A stretch of DNA of 64,000 bases from Lentisphaeria bacterium (GTDB lineage Bacteria; Verrucomicrobiota; Lentisphaeria; Victivallales; Victivallaceae). This document shows positions 40,787 through 50,898 of this stretch, in pieces (position 1 is the stretch's first letter; every line of letters starts with the position of its first letter). Position numbers and translations under genes: made by a program. The notes under the pieces were generated by a model that saw nothing but the letters and a program-made list of their open reading frames with translations, made no database searches and was not told where the DNA came from. The stretch lies in assembly GCA_017508135.1 (NCBI GenBank), contig JAFVZN010000037.1:1-64000 (forward strand), read 5' to 3'.

Positions 40787-43633
40787 ATGCTGGAAAATAT
40801 TTCCATCCGCGGTGCGGCACAGAACAATCTCAAAGGTTTCAACGTCGTCATTCCGCGCAACAAATTGACCGTTATCACCGGACTTTCCGGTTCCGGCAAG
40901 TCCAGTCTTGCTTTCGATACGCTCTATGCCGAAGGGCAGCGGCGTTATGTGGAAAGTCTTTCTGCTTATGCGCGGCAGTTCCTCGACTTGATGCAGAAGC
41001 CAAAAGTCGAACACATCGACGGGCTTTCTCCGGCGATCGCCATCGAACAGCGTACCGCCGGCGGTACGCCGCGTTCCACCGTGGCAACGGTGACGGAAAT
41101 ATATGATTATCTGCGTCTGCTCTATGCCCATACCGGTCATCCCCACTGCCCGGAGTGCGGCAGAGAGCTTGCCTCCCAATCGGCGGAGGCGATCACTTTA
41201 CAGCTTCTTGCGCTGAAACCCGGTTCCCGGATGACGATACTTTCTCCGGTGGTCAGCGGCAGAAAAGGCGAACACCTTGACGTTATCGAAAAACTTAAAG
41301 CAGACGGTTTTGTCCGTGCCCGTATCGACGGGGATATCGTCATGCTCGACGATCTGGAAGAACCCCTTGCCAAGACCCGCCGTCACACCATCGAAGCGGT
41401 CGTCGACCGGCTTATCACCGGAAATATCGACCGTTCCCGTTTGACCGATTCTGTTGAAACGGCATTGAAGCACGGCAACGGGGTGCTGACGGTGCTGCTG
41501 GCGGGGGAAGAGGCGGAATTTACCGAAAAGAGCTTTTGCGAAAAGCTGGCGTGTATTGAGTGCGGTGTATCCTTCGGTGAACTGCTGCCGCGCAACTTCA
41601 GCTTCAACTCCCCGTATGGCGCGTGCGACTGCTGCAACGGTCTGGGGATACAGTTATGTATGGACCCGGCAAAGGTCGTGCCTGATCCTGCGCTTTCGAT
41701 AAAGAACGGAGCCATCCCCGGCTGGCGGCGCGGCCCGCGGCATTTGATAATCTACTACAATATGCTGTTGCGCAAGTTTGCCGAACAGTTCGGCGAAGAA
41801 AGACTGCTTTCACTGCCCTTCAACGAACTTCCGGAAGATTTCCGCCATCAATTGCTTTACGGTACCGGCGACCGGTGTCTGGAATTTGATTACTATATGC
41901 ACGGCAAAAAGTTCCACTGGTGCAAGCCCTTTGAGGGCATATTGGAAAATCTGCGCCGCCGCATGATCGAAACTGATTCCGATTCCGTGCGGGAACGGCT
42001 GGCGGCGTATCAGAGTCCGCAGATCTGCCCCAAGTGCCACGGTGCCAGATTGAATAAAGTTTCCCTTGCTGTCACTGTCGGCGGTCTTTCGATAGCTCAG
42101 TTCAACGCTTTGAGCATCGGCAAAGCGCGGGAATTTATCAACTCTCTCCGGCTCAATGAGGAAGAGGAACAGATCGCCGGGGAAGTGTTGCGCGAGATCC
42201 ACAGCCGTTTGACTTTTCTCTGCGATGTCGGCTTGAGTTATCTCACGCTCGACCGGATAAGTTCCACGCTTTCCGGCGGCGAAGCGCAGCGTATCCGCCT
42301 TGCCACTCAGCTGGGGTGCGGGCTGGTCGGCGTATTGTATATTCTGGACGAACCCTCCATCGGACTGCACCAGCGCGACAACGATATGCTTCTGGATACG
42401 TTGGAAAAGCTCCGCGATCTGGGCAACACCGTTCTGGTGGTCGAACACGATCTTGACACCATCCGGCGGGCGGATTATCTGCTTGACCTCGGTCCCGGTG
42501 CCGGTGTCAACGGCGGTGAACTGGTCGCCGCCGGTACGCCGGAAGAGGTGATGGGCTTTCCCCGTTCACTTACCGGAGATTTTCTTGCCGGACGGCGGCA
42601 GATCGCCGTTCCGGAAACGCGCCATATCGGGAACGGGAATTTCATCTCCATTTACGGTGCTGAGTTTCACAATCTCAAGAAGGTCGATGTCGACTTTCCG
42701 CTGGGAACATTCACCTGTGTCACCGGCGTATCCGGTTCCGGTAAATCCAGTCTGGTCAACGGCATACTGGTGCGCGCGCTGAATGAGCATTTGAAGATAA
42801 GCGATGATCCCGTTGGCAAATGCCGTAAGATCACCGGTTTGGAACACGTCGACAAAGCTATCGTTATCGACCAGAGTCCCATCGGCCGCACTCCGCGTTC
42901 CAATCCGGCAACGTACACGGACGCATTTACCATTATCCGCAAGCTCTTTGCCGAACTGCCGGAAGCGAAAATGCGCGGCTACTCCCCCGGACGTTTCAGT
43001 TTCAACGTCAAAGGCGGCAGATGTGAGGAGTGCTGCGGCGACGGCATAAAGCGTATCGAAATGCAGTTCCTCTCCGATGTTTACGTCACCTGCACCGCTT
43101 GCGGCGGCAAACGTTTCAACACTGAAACGCTCTCAGTAAAATATAAGGGGCATTCGATCGCAGATATATTGGATATGACCATAGATCAGGGCGTGAAACT
43201 CTTCTCCTCCATCCGGCAGCTGGCGCGGAAACTTGAAGTTCTTCAGGAGGTGGGGCTCGGATATTTGAAGCTCGGTCAGAGTGCCACCACCCTTTCCGGC
43301 GGTGAAGCCCAGCGGGTGAAACTTGCCGCTGAACTTGCGCGTGTTCCCCGCGGACACACTGTTTACATCCTTGACGAACCGACGACCGGACTTCACCTTG
43401 CCGATATCGACCAGCTTTTGAAGGTGCTGTTCAAGCTCCGCGATCTTGGCAACACGGTCATCGTTATCGAACACAACCTCGATGTCATCAAAACCGCTGA
43501 CCACATCATCGACATCGGCCCGGAAGGCGGCGACAACGGCGGCAGGATAATCGCCTCCGGTACGCCGGAACTTGTTGCCAAAAACAAAAAATCCCACACC
43601 GCGCGCTTTCTTGCGCCATATTTGAAACCATGA
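40787..43633 (+). CDS. uvrA: excinuclease ABC subunit A
   Basis: A 948-residue UvrA, the damage sensor of nucleotide excision repair. It has two ABC ATPase modules: Walker A GLSGSGKSS (about 33-41) and GVSGSGKSS (about 647-655), each with its signature (LSGGEAQRIRLA and LSGGEAQRVKLA) and Walker B (LYILDEPSIGLH, VYILDEPTTGLH). Zinc-binding Cys pairs include CPECGRE, CIECGVSFGELLPRNFS with CDCCNG, and CEECCGDG with CTACGG. A GGAGG precedes the start. It overlaps priA by 4 bases. Confidence 0.97.
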   Translation: MLENISIRGAAQNNLKGFNVVIPRNKLTVITGLSGSGKSSLAFDTLYAEGQRRYVESLSAYARQFLDLMQKPKVEHIDGLSPAIAIEQRTAGGTPRSTVATVTEIYDYLRLLYAHTGHPHCPECGRELASQSAEAITLQLLALKPGSRMTILSPVVSGRKGEHLDVIEKLKADGFVRARIDGDIVMLDDLEEPLAKTRRHTIEAVVDRLITGNIDRSRLTDSVETALKHGNGVLTVLLAGEEAEFTEKSFCEKLACIECGVSFGELLPRNFSFNSPYGACDCCNGLGIQLCMDPAKVVPDPALSIKNGAIPGWRRGPRHLIIYYNMLLRKFAEQFGEERLLSLPFNELPEDFRHQLLYGTGDRCLEFDYYMHGKKFHWCKPFEGILENLRRRMIETDSDSVRERLAAYQSPQICPKCHGARLNKVSLAVTVGGLSIAQFNALSIGKAREFINSLRLNEEEEQIAGEVLREIHSRLTFLCDVGLSYLTLDRISSTLSGGEAQRIRLATQLGCGLVGVLYILDEPSIGLHQRDNDMLLDTLEKLRDLGNTVLVVEHDLDTIRRADYLLDLGPGAGVNGGELVAAGTPEEVMGFPRSLTGDFLAGRRQIAVPETRHIGNGNFISIYGAEFHNLKKVDVDFPLGTFTCVTGVSGSGKSSLVNGILVRALNEHLKISDDPVGKCRKITGLEHVDKAIVIDQSPIGRTPRSNPATYTDAFTIIRKLFAELPEAKMRGYSPGRFSFNVKGGRCEECCGDGIKRIEMQFLSDVYVTCTACGGKRFNTETLSVKYKGHSIADILDMTIDQGVKLFSSIRQLARKLEVLQEVGLGYLKLGQSATTLSGGEAQRVKLAAELARVPRGHTVYILDEPTTGLHLADIDQLLKVLFKLRDLGNTVIVIEHNLDVIKTADHIIDIGPEGGDNGGRIIASGTPELVAKNKKSHTARFLAPYLKP

Positions 43634-45861
43634 TCGCGCGGGTCATCACAGATATTGCGCTTGACCGGGAGTTCGACTATCTGATCCCGGCGGCACTGGA
43701 AAACGATATCCGTATCGGCAGTGCCGTGGAAGTCCCTTTCGGCAGTACCCGCCGCAACGGTTATGTGCTGGAAATTTGTGCTGAAAGCGCGTTTGCCTCC
43801 ACCGGTAAGCTCAAGGAACTTTCCGGCTTTGCCCGCAACCGCGCCCATATTCCGGAAAAACTCATCACTCTGGGAAAGTGGATGGCGGAATACTATTGTG
43901 CCACGCAGGAACACGCCATCCGCACTCTGCTTCCTGCCGCCGTGCGCAGCGGCAAAGTCAAGGCACTGGTCACCCGGGTCTTTTATCTGCCCGATCAGGC
44001 GGCGGCGGAGAAGTTCATTATCGAAAACGCCGATGCCAAACGGGTGGTCAAACGGATTGAGGTGCTGAAACTTCTGCTCCGCATCCACGAAGGTACGCTT
44101 ACGGAAATTTCCGGACATCCGGAATACTCCCCCGGCGCATTCGATGCGCTGCGTAAAGCCGGTTTGATCGCTTTCCGCGAGGAAACCTTGCGCCGCGATG
44201 TCTTCGGTGAAGCGGAGGTCGTGCCGGGAAAACCGCTGCCGCCGACCCCGGATCAGCAGAAAGCTCTTGCCATGGTGGAGGAATTGCTTGACCGGAAAGT
44301 GCCGCAGCACGTTCTGGTTCTCCACGGTGTGACCAACAGCGGTAAAACGGAAGTTTATCTGCAAAGCATTGCCAAAACGCTGGAACGGGGAAAATCTGCC
44401 ATTGTTCTGGTTCCGGAGATATCGCTTACCCCCCAGACGGTGCGCCGTTTCCGTTCCCGCTTCGGTGACCGCCTCTGTGTTCTGCACAGCCGCCTCTCCG
44501 ACGGTGAACGCTTTGACGAATGGAACCGCATCAACTCCGGCGAAGCTCAAATCGTTATCGGTGCCCGTTCCGCGCTCTTTGCGCCGTTCCGCAACCTCGG
44601 TTTGATCGTGGTCGATGAAGAACACGAATCCAGCTACAAGCAGTCGGAATCGCCGCGCTACATGGCGCGCGATGTCGCTGTGATGCGGGGAAAACTTGAA
44701 GATGCTGTGGTCATTTTAGGTTCAGCTACTCCGTCGGCAGAATCGGTTTATAATGCCAGACAGGGCAAGTTTCTGCTCTGCCGCATGGAGGCGCAGGTCG
44801 CAGACAAGCCCAAGCCGGTGATACGCATTGTCGACCGGCGGCTGGATCCGCTGCCGGAACCCGGCAGCAGCAACCTTTTTTCTCCGGTGCTGATCGATGC
44901 GGTTCAGGAACGTCTGGAGCGCGCCGAACAAACCATCCTCTTTCTCAACCGGCGCGGCTATGCCCGGAGCTTGTGCTGTCCGGCGTGCGGTTACGAAGCG
45001 CGCTGTCCGGAGTGTTCGGTCAACTATAATTATACTTACAGCCGCCGCCGGGAAATTTTGAGCTGTCACCTCTGCGGCGCGGTAATCCCCGCTCCGGAGT
45101 GCTGCCCGGAGTGCGGTTCTCCGGATATAATCTATCGCGGCAGCGGAACCGAAAAGCTCGAAAGCTGCGCCCACGGTGTTTTTCCCGGTGCCCGTATCGG
45201 ACGTATGGATTCCGATACCATGCGCTCATCCTCGGACTATGAGGTGGTACTGGACAAGTTCCGCCGGGGGCAGCTGGATATCCTTGTCGGTACGCAGATG
45301 ATCGCCAAAGGTCTGCACTTCCCCGGTGTCACTCTGGTCGGAGTAATCAATGCCGATCACGGCTTGTCGATGCCCGATTTCCGTGCCGCCGAACGGACGT
45401 TCCAACTGTTGACCCAGGTCGCCGGACGTGCCGGACGCGGCGACCGGCGGGGCGAGGTCATCTTCCAGAGTTCCAAAGACAGTGAAGTGCTGCAATTCGC
45501 CGCCAATTTGGACTTTGACGGCTTTGAACAATATGACCTTGAATTCCGCAAGATGTTGAATTATCCGCCTTACACCCGCTTGATAGCGATCGTATTCCGC
45601 GGCGAAGATGAGAGCGTTCTTGCCGCGTTTGCCGCCAACTTTGCCGCACAGCTTGAACCGTACAAGCACGCAAATTTGAAGATCACCCCCCCCGCTCCGG
45701 CACCGATCGAAAAGATAAAAAATAAATACCGCTATCTGATGACCATCCGGGGAACCGGATTGAAAACCATCCGCGAAGCCATCCGCGTTCTGGCTCTGCA
45801 CCGCCCTCTGCCCAAAAATATCGATATCGCCATTGATGTCGATGCCCAATATCTGATGTGA
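43630..45861 (+). CDS. priA: primosomal protein N' (replication restart helicase)
   Basis: A 743-residue PriA that reloads the replisome at stalled forks. An N-terminal DNA-binding domain (about 1-105) is followed by a superfamily 2 helicase core: Walker A GVTNSGKTEVYLQ (about 236-248) and DEEHESSYKQ (about 329). A zinc-binding insert holds eight Cys (CCPACGYEARCPECS, then CHLCGAV and CCPECGS), and motifs V and VI follow (GTQMIAKGLHFPGVTLVGV, QVAGRAGRGDRRGEV). Length is normal. ATGA overlap with uvrA couples two DNA repair genes. Confidence 0.97.
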   Translation: MIARVITDIALDREFDYLIPAALENDIRIGSAVEVPFGSTRRNGYVLEICAESAFASTGKLKELSGFARNRAHIPEKLITLGKWMAEYYCATQEHAIRTLLPAAVRSGKVKALVTRVFYLPDQAAAEKFIIENADAKRVVKRIEVLKLLLRIHEGTLTEISGHPEYSPGAFDALRKAGLIAFREETLRRDVFGEAEVVPGKPLPPTPDQQKALAMVEELLDRKVPQHVLVLHGVTNSGKTEVYLQSIAKTLERGKSAIVLVPEISLTPQTVRRFRSRFGDRLCVLHSRLSDGERFDEWNRINSGEAQIVIGARSALFAPFRNLGLIVVDEEHESSYKQSESPRYMARDVAVMRGKLEDAVVILGSATPSAESVYNARQGKFLLCRMEAQVADKPKPVIRIVDRRLDPLPEPGSSNLFSPVLIDAVQERLERAEQTILFLNRRGYARSLCCPACGYEARCPECSVNYNYTYSRRREILSCHLCGAVIPAPECCPECGSPDIIYRGSGTEKLESCAHGVFPGARIGRMDSDTMRSSSDYEVVLDKFRRGQLDILVGTQMIAKGLHFPGVTLVGVINADHGLSMPDFRAAERTFQLLTQVAGRAGRGDRRGEVIFQSSKDSEVLQFAANLDFDGFEQYDLEFRKMLNYPPYTRLIAIVFRGEDESVLAAFAANFAAQLEPYKHANLKITPPAPAPIEKIKNKYRYLMTIRGTGLKTIREAIRVLALHRPLPKNIDIAIDVDAQYLM

Positions 45862-45873
45862 CCGCCTGTGTAC

Positions 45874-46683
45874 TTATTTTATGCGCGATAATGTGTCGCT
45901 CAGTTCACTTATGGCATCGGGCAGTTTACCTCCGACCCGGCAGAAACTGTCCGCATCGACTTCGATGAATCTTCCCTGCTTCACCGCCGGAAGATTGCGG
46001 TATTCGCCCCGGGCAAAGTATGTTTTCACCATCTTCATCGGCAACCCGGCGCAGATGATCGCTTCCGGCTGTGCTTTGAGAATATATTCTGCTGATACGG
46101 TGAAATATCCCTGTTCTACTTTGCCGCAGATATTCTCCCCTCCGGCAAGTGTCACCGCTTCGTGGAGGAAACTTTTTTTTCCGCAGCTTATCACTCCCGG
46201 CATCCCCAGCACAAGCAGGACTTTGACTGCTTCCCTCTGCCGGTTCCGGTTTTGCAGCTCTCTTATGCGGCGTTCATACTTTGCCGCTTCTGCTTCCGCC
46301 TGCGTTTCCAGTTTCAGTATCGTTCCCAATTTGCGCAGATTTGCCGCGTGGTCAGAAACATTCTTCCCCGGTAAGATCATAACTTTTATCCCCAACTGTT
46401 CCAGCATCCGCCAGTTCCCATTTGGATGTCTGGTGTCGCTGATGATATGTGTCGGGCGGAGCTTGACGATTTTTTCCATCGCCGGAAGTCCCATCTTTCC
46501 GGCAACCGGCACCGCTTCCGCCTCCGGCGCATTGCACGCCGAACTCCTGCCGCAAAGATACTTTACTCCGCCAATGGCGCAGATCGCATCTGTTACTCCC
46601 GGTGATAAAGAGACAATTTTCAACTCTTTACCCCACAAGACACTGCACCCGATGGTGCACAATATATACAACAGTTTTTTCAT
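45874..46683 (-). CDS. BtuF-like cobalamin-binding periplasmic protein
   Basis: A 269-residue exported substrate-binding protein of the BtuF/FhuD/HutB class (cluster A-II). A signal peptide (about 1-18, MKKLLYILCTIGCSVLWG) is followed by the usual opening KIVSLSPGVTDAICAIGG, LRPTHIISDTRHPN, and a C-terminal lobe (FTVSAEYILKAQPEAIIC). It lies 5 bp after a prepilin gene in a transcript headed by a cobalamin riboswitch, which supports vitamin B12 or a corrinoid as ligand. No btuC, btuD or btuB is in the window, so the permease must be elsewhere. The residue WGKEL after the signal has no lipobox. Confidence 0.88.
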   Translation of the reverse strand: MKKLLYILCTIGCSVLWGKELKIVSLSPGVTDAICAIGGVKYLCGRSSACNAPEAEAVPVAGKMGLPAMEKIVKLRPTHIISDTRHPNGNWRMLEQLGIKVMILPGKNVSDHAANLRKLGTILKLETQAEAEAAKYERRIRELQNRNRQREAVKVLLVLGMPGVISCGKKSFLHEAVTLAGGENICGKVEQGYFTVSAEYILKAQPEAIICAGLPMKMVKTYFARGEYRNLPAVKQGRFIEVDADSFCRVGGKLPDAISELSDTLSRIK

Positions 46684-46688
46684 CGCCG

Positions 46689-47918
46689 TTATCTCCTCTT
46701 TTTCCGGCAGCGGAAAAGGTCATTCACCGTTTCCGCATCCCCGCCTCCGAACCAGCCGAGATCGTAATTTTCTGCCAACTCCCCTTCCGTGTATCCCCAT
46801 CCGCTCTGGCGGTAACTCAACGGACCGCAGCTTTCCACATGACCGTCCGCCCAGCCGATATTGACCCGCTTCCGGTGGCGGAAGTGCATCGTCGGCGCGG
46901 AACCGGTATACACTACTTCGTCCTGTCGCATCATTCCCGGCGCAAACAGGTCTATTTGCTCGTTGAACCGCCCACTGCTGTTGACACTGGCATGGTCGGC
47001 AAACATTATCGTCTTCCCCGGCTGTTGCAGCTGCGATGACTTCGCCGGTACCGGATTCATCCCCCGGTAATCGTAAGTCCCGATACCGACAGAATATCCA
47101 TATCCGCCCGTGCCGCTGTTGGTTCCGCTGCTGTACTCAAACAGCACCGACGGACAGTAACTTATCCCCGCTGCGTTGCCCATGTACTCTCCCAGCCCGC
47201 CACGACTCCTGACATCACTTATCCCCGCTTCCGGCATGCCGCACCAGTACCGGTACGGCGTATCCCATATCGCACTGTAAATGAAATATCCCGCATTGCC
47301 GCTCTCATACAGCAAATTCGCTGTCGTTATCTGCTTGAGATTGCTCAGACAATTCGCCCCGCGCCCCCTTTCTCTTGCACTCTGCAAAGCAGGAAGCAAA
47401 ATCGCCGCCAGTATCGCAATAATAGCAATAACCACCAGCAGTTCTATTAACGTGAAAGGCTTTATGGGAGAGGGGAAAAACTTCTTTTCACGGGAAAAGA
47501 GTTTTTTCCCCTCTCCCAAACCCTCTCCCCTTTTCAAGAAAAGCGGGGTATTTTGCTGCTCCCGTTGGTCGCAGCGGAACAGAAAACGTAATGATGAGAC
47601 AGTAGAACTTACCAGCAGTTCTATTAATGTGAAAGGCTTTATGGAAGAGGGGAAAAACTTCTTTTCACGAGAAAAAAAGTTTCCTCTTTCCCCCGCGCCC
47701 CCTTTCTCTTTCAAAAAAAGCGGGGTATTTTGCTGCTCCCGTTGGTCGCAGCGGAACAGAAAACGCAATGATGAGATAGTAGAACTTACCAGCAGTTCTA
47801 TTAATGTGAAAGGCTTTATGGGAGAGGGGGAAAAGAGGTTTTCCCCCTCTCCCAAACCCTCTCCCCTTTTCAAGAAAAGCGGGGGGTTTTTGTGTATTGT
47901 GCAGGACGATGTTTTCAC
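46689..47918 (-). CDS. prepilin-like secreted protein with tripled leader
   Basis: A 409-residue protein. The functional N-methylation signal [20 protein letters not shown] starts near residue 155. Two truncated copies ([21 protein letters not shown] and [21 protein letters not shown]) lie exactly 59 and 118 residues earlier. The mature domain ([24 protein letters not shown]) is of the DUF1559-like type and keeps the H-x9-DG motif ([17 protein letters not shown]). The likely start is GTG at 47918, 12 bp after the stop of the small lipoprotein gene; no ATG lies inside the leader. The residue before each FTLIE is Pro, unlike the usual Gly. It is in the cobalamin-riboswitch transcript, directly before the BtuF-like gene. 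Confidence 0.8.
   Translation of the reverse strand: MKTSSCTIHKNPPLFLKRGEGLGEGENLFSPSPIKPFTLIELLVSSTISSLRFLFRCDQREQQNTPLFLKEKGGAGERGNFFSREKKFFPSSIKPFTLIELLVSSTVSSLRFLFRCDQREQQNTPLFLKRGEGLGEGKKLFSREKKFFPSPIKPFTLIELLVVIAIIAILAAILLPALQSARERGRGANCLSNLKQITTANLLYESGNAGYFIYSAIWDTPYRYWCGMPEAGISDVRSRGGLGEYMGNAAGISYCPSVLFEYSSGTNSGTGGYGYSVGIGTYDYRGMNPVPAKSSQLQQPGKTIMFADHASVNSSGRFNEQIDLFAPGMMRQDEVVYTGSAPTMHFRHRKRVNIGWADGHVESCGPLSYRQSGWGYTEGELAENYDLGWFGGGDAETVNDLFRCRKKRR
47441..47890 (-). repeat. 177-bp in-frame leader repeats (two full units plus a partial)
   Basis: GTTCTATTAA(C/T)GTGAAAGGC occurs at 47441, 47618 and 47795, exactly 177 bp apart. Units contain inverted repeats: GGGAGAGGGGAAAAA (47466-47480) pairs with TTTTTCCCCTCTCCC (47503-47517) around TTCTTTTCACGGGAAAAGA; the middle unit has TTCTTTTCACGAGAAAA. 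They also share GAAAAGCGGGGTAT with the array beside tRNA-Arg, and CTGCTCCCGTTGGTCGCA with the third prepilin gene. Confidence 0.9.
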
Positions 47919-47930
47919 GCTGTTTCCGGG

Positions 47931-48170
47931 TTATTTTTTTACTCTTGATTTTTCTGCATTTATGACCTGCTTGCAATGCGGGCAGTTGAACAACACCTGA
48001 TTTATCCTTTTACACTCCTTCAGCTTTGACACCTTGTAACACTTGCGGCACTTGAGCTGTATTTCCAGTACCGCACTCTTTTCCGTCGTTGCCGGAGGAA
48101 GGTTTTCTTTGCATCCGCTTCCCGCCGCACTTGCGGCAGCCGCCAACAAATATATCAGTAATTTTTTCAT
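47931..48170 (-). CDS. small Cys-rich (zinc-ribbon-like) lipoprotein
   Basis: A 79-residue exported protein: hydrophobic start MKKLLIYLLAAAASAAGSGC with a weak lipobox (Cys at residue 20). The C-terminal half holds two CxxC pairs (LKCRKCYKVSKL, then FNCPHCKQVI), the layout of an MJ0042-type zinc ribbon or other metal site, on the outer side of the membrane. The start at 48170 lies three bases past the stop of the upstream prepilin gene (TGAAAATG), so translation is coupled. It is in the B12-riboswitch transcript; a role in cobalt or corrinoid handling is only a guess. Confidence 0.65.
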   Translation of the reverse strand: MKKLLIYLLAAAASAAGSGCKENLPPATTEKSAVLEIQLKCRKCYKVSKLKECKRINQVLFNCPHCKQVINAEKSRVKK

Positions 48171-48172
48171 TT

Positions 48173-49126
<954 letters not shown>

Positions 49127-49161
49127 TTTTTCTTTGTTCCTTTCATGTTATGCGCATTTAC

Positions 49162-49300
49162 AGTTGATTTTACTCAACTTGCCGCGGTGGAGATCTGACT
49201 TGGCTCAACGCCTCACAGTTGCGCAACAGTTCAGGATTTGCACCTGATTCATCCATTTTATCCGCGACCGGACCGTTATTTGTTTTGCACTCTCTTTGTT
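49162..49300 (-). ncRNA. cobalamin riboswitch
   Basis: On the minus strand the conserved core reads GGTGCAAATCCTGAACTG then TTGCGCAACTGTGAG (49244-49212), a close match to the cobalamin riboswitch core (GGTG-AA-TCC ... CGC-ACTGT-A). The B12 box follows: AGCCAAGTCAGATCTCCACC (49205-49186). Upstream CGGT and downstream ACCG can pair as an outer stem. A hairpin AGTTGA, GTAAAA, TCAACT (49179-49162) follows the box and could be the expression platform before the ribosome binding site. It controls the prepilin, lipoprotein, prepilin and BtuF-like genes. Binding of adenosyl- or methylcobalamin would be expected to lower expression. Confidence 0.85.
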
Positions 49301-49330
49301 TGCCGGACAAAGGAGTACAACGATTTGCTT

Positions 49331-49359
49331 AATATACATTTCCTTTCAACTTGATTCAA
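49331..49359 (-). promoter_or_regulatory. promoter of the cobalamin riboswitch operon
   Basis: On the minus strand: TTGAAT (49359-49354), 17-bp spacer, TATATT (49336-49331), placing the transcript start about 25-30 nt before the riboswitch. Its -35 overlaps that of the divergent phosphatase promoter. Confidence 0.65.
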
Positions 49360-49379
49360 GAGAGTTCCGGTGTTATATT
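49351..49379 (+). promoter_or_regulatory. promoter of the low-molecular-weight phosphatase gene
   Basis: TTGATT (49351-49356), 17-bp spacer, TATATT (49374-49379), 24 bp before the start codon, so the leader is very short. Confidence 0.6.
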
Positions 49380-49403
49380 CAGTAAAAAACATAAAGGACA
49401 ACT

Positions 49404-49868
49404 ATGATGAACTCTCTCACTAAAATTCTCTTTGTCTGCCACGGCAACATCTGCCGCAGTCCCATGGCGGAGTTTGTAATGAAAGACCTGCTCAAAAAGT
49501 GCGGCAGATCCGATCTCTTTATTGTCGAATCTGCCGCCACCAGTACCGAAGAACTCGGCAATCCGGTCTATCCTCCCGCCCGCGAGGTGATGCGCCGTCA
49601 CGGTATCGACTGTTCCGGGAAATATGCCAGACAGATACGTTCTTCAGATTATTCCGATTTTGATTATATCATCGGTATGGATTGCCGCAATCTTGCCAAT
49701 ATGCTCCGTTTCTGGGGGAACGACCCCGAAGGAAAAATCTCCCTTTTGATGAGCTATACCGGTTCCGACCGGGAAGTCGCCGACCCCTGGTACACCGGAA
49801 ACTTCGATGCCACCTGGGACGACATCACTTCCGGCTGTACCGCCTTTTTGAACGGCCTCGGCTTCTGA
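49404..49868 (+). CDS. low-molecular-weight protein-tyrosine phosphatase
   Basis: A 154-residue LMW-PTP that removes phosphate from phosphotyrosine. The P-loop is CHGNICRSP (C-x5-R-S, about 13-21) and the general acid is in DPWYTGNF (about 133-140). In bacteria such enzymes often oppose BY-kinases in capsule export; no such kinase is nearby. AAAGGAC precedes the ATG. It is divergent from the B12 operon. Confidence 0.95.
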   Translation: MMNSLTKILFVCHGNICRSPMAEFVMKDLLKKCGRSDLFIVESAATSTEELGNPVYPPAREVMRRHGIDCSGKYARQIRSSDYSDFDYIIGMDCRNLANMLRFWGNDPEGKISLLMSYTGSDREVADPWYTGNFDATWDDITSGCTAFLNGLGF

Positions 49869-49896
49869 CCTTCCGGGGAACGTCACTTTTTTCTGC

Positions 49897-50859
49897 TTAT
49901 CTTAATCCCACTGCCTTGCGGACACGATCAAGAAGAATATTCGCTTCTTCCCGGGCGCGTTCACCGTTTTTACGCAGGATCTCTTCGACATAATCGAGGT
50001 TGGCGGCAAGTTCTTCGCGTTTTTTCCGCATGGGTTCAAAGAATGACCACATCTTGTCGAACAGAGCCTTTTTCGCATGACCGTAACCGTAGTTCCCGGC
50101 GCGGTAATTGGCTTCCATCTCCGCCACCTCTTCGGGGGAGGCGAACAGTTTGTAAATGGCAACGACATTACAGCTGTCCGGGTCTTTGGGTTCTTCCAGA
50201 CCTTTGCAGTCGGTGACGATGCTCATGACCTGCTTTTTGATCTCCTTTTCCTTGCCGAAGATGGGAATGGTATTGTTGTAGCTCTTGGACATCTTCTGAC
50301 CGTCGATACCGGGGACGATGGCGACCTGATCGGGGATGTATCCTTCGGGAATGGTCAGGATATCGCCGTACTCATTGTTGAACTTGATGGCGATATCGCG
50401 GGTGATTTCCAGATGTTGTTTCTGGTCTTTGCCGACGGGAACGAGGCTGGCACTGTAAAGCAGGATATCCGCCGCCATCAGTACCGGGTAGGAAAAAAGT
50501 CCGTTGTTGGGAGCAAACCCTTTGGCTATCTTGTCTTTGTAACTGTGGGCGCGTTCCAGAAAACCGACCGGGGTGACGGTCGAGAGGATCCAGGAGAGTT
50601 CGCACACTTCGGGAACTGCTGACTGCCGGAAGAAGCAGGTTTTCTCCAGATCGACTCCGCAGGAGATGAAGTCGAGAGCCAGATTGACCACCCGGGCGCG
50701 GAGGTCTTCTGCTTTGGGGTTGGTGGTGAGTGAGTGGTAGTCGGCGATAAAGAGGAAACTTTCCCCTTTGCTCTGCAGATCGCAGACTTGACGCATTGCT
50801 CCGAAGTAGTTCCCAAGATGGGGGATGCCGGACGGCTGGATACCAGTAAGTATTCTCAT
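49897..50859 (-). CDS. trpS: tryptophanyl-tRNA synthetase
   Basis: A 320-residue class Ic synthetase. It has the TrpRS opening TGIQPSGIPHLGNYFGA (HIGH motif as HLGN), DYHSLTT, the tryptophan-site region YPVLMAADILLY, VPVGKDQKQHLEITRDIA and KMSKSYNN. The start at 50859 follows GGAG by 6 bp; a GTG 12 bp upstream is less likely. It is downstream of galK on the same strand (39-bp gap). Confidence 0.97.
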   Translation of the reverse strand: MRILTGIQPSGIPHLGNYFGAMRQVCDLQSKGESFLFIADYHSLTTNPKAEDLRARVVNLALDFISCGVDLEKTCFFRQSAVPEVCELSWILSTVTPVGFLERAHSYKDKIAKGFAPNNGLFSYPVLMAADILLYSASLVPVGKDQKQHLEITRDIAIKFNNEYGDILTIPEGYIPDQVAIVPGIDGQKMSKSYNNTIPIFGKEKEIKKQVMSIVTDCKGLEEPKDPDSCNVVAIYKLFASPEEVAEMEANYRAGNYGYGHAKKALFDKMWSFFEPMRKKREELAANLDYVEEILRKNGERAREEANILLDRVRKAVGLR

Positions 50860-50898
50860 TCTATTCTCCACATAAGATTATTGATTATAAATTGTCGA

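Noticed and set aside
47441-47890. CRISPR-like spaced repeats
   Set aside because: The repeats are 177 bp, contiguous, coding and in frame; there are no short unique spacers and no cas genes.
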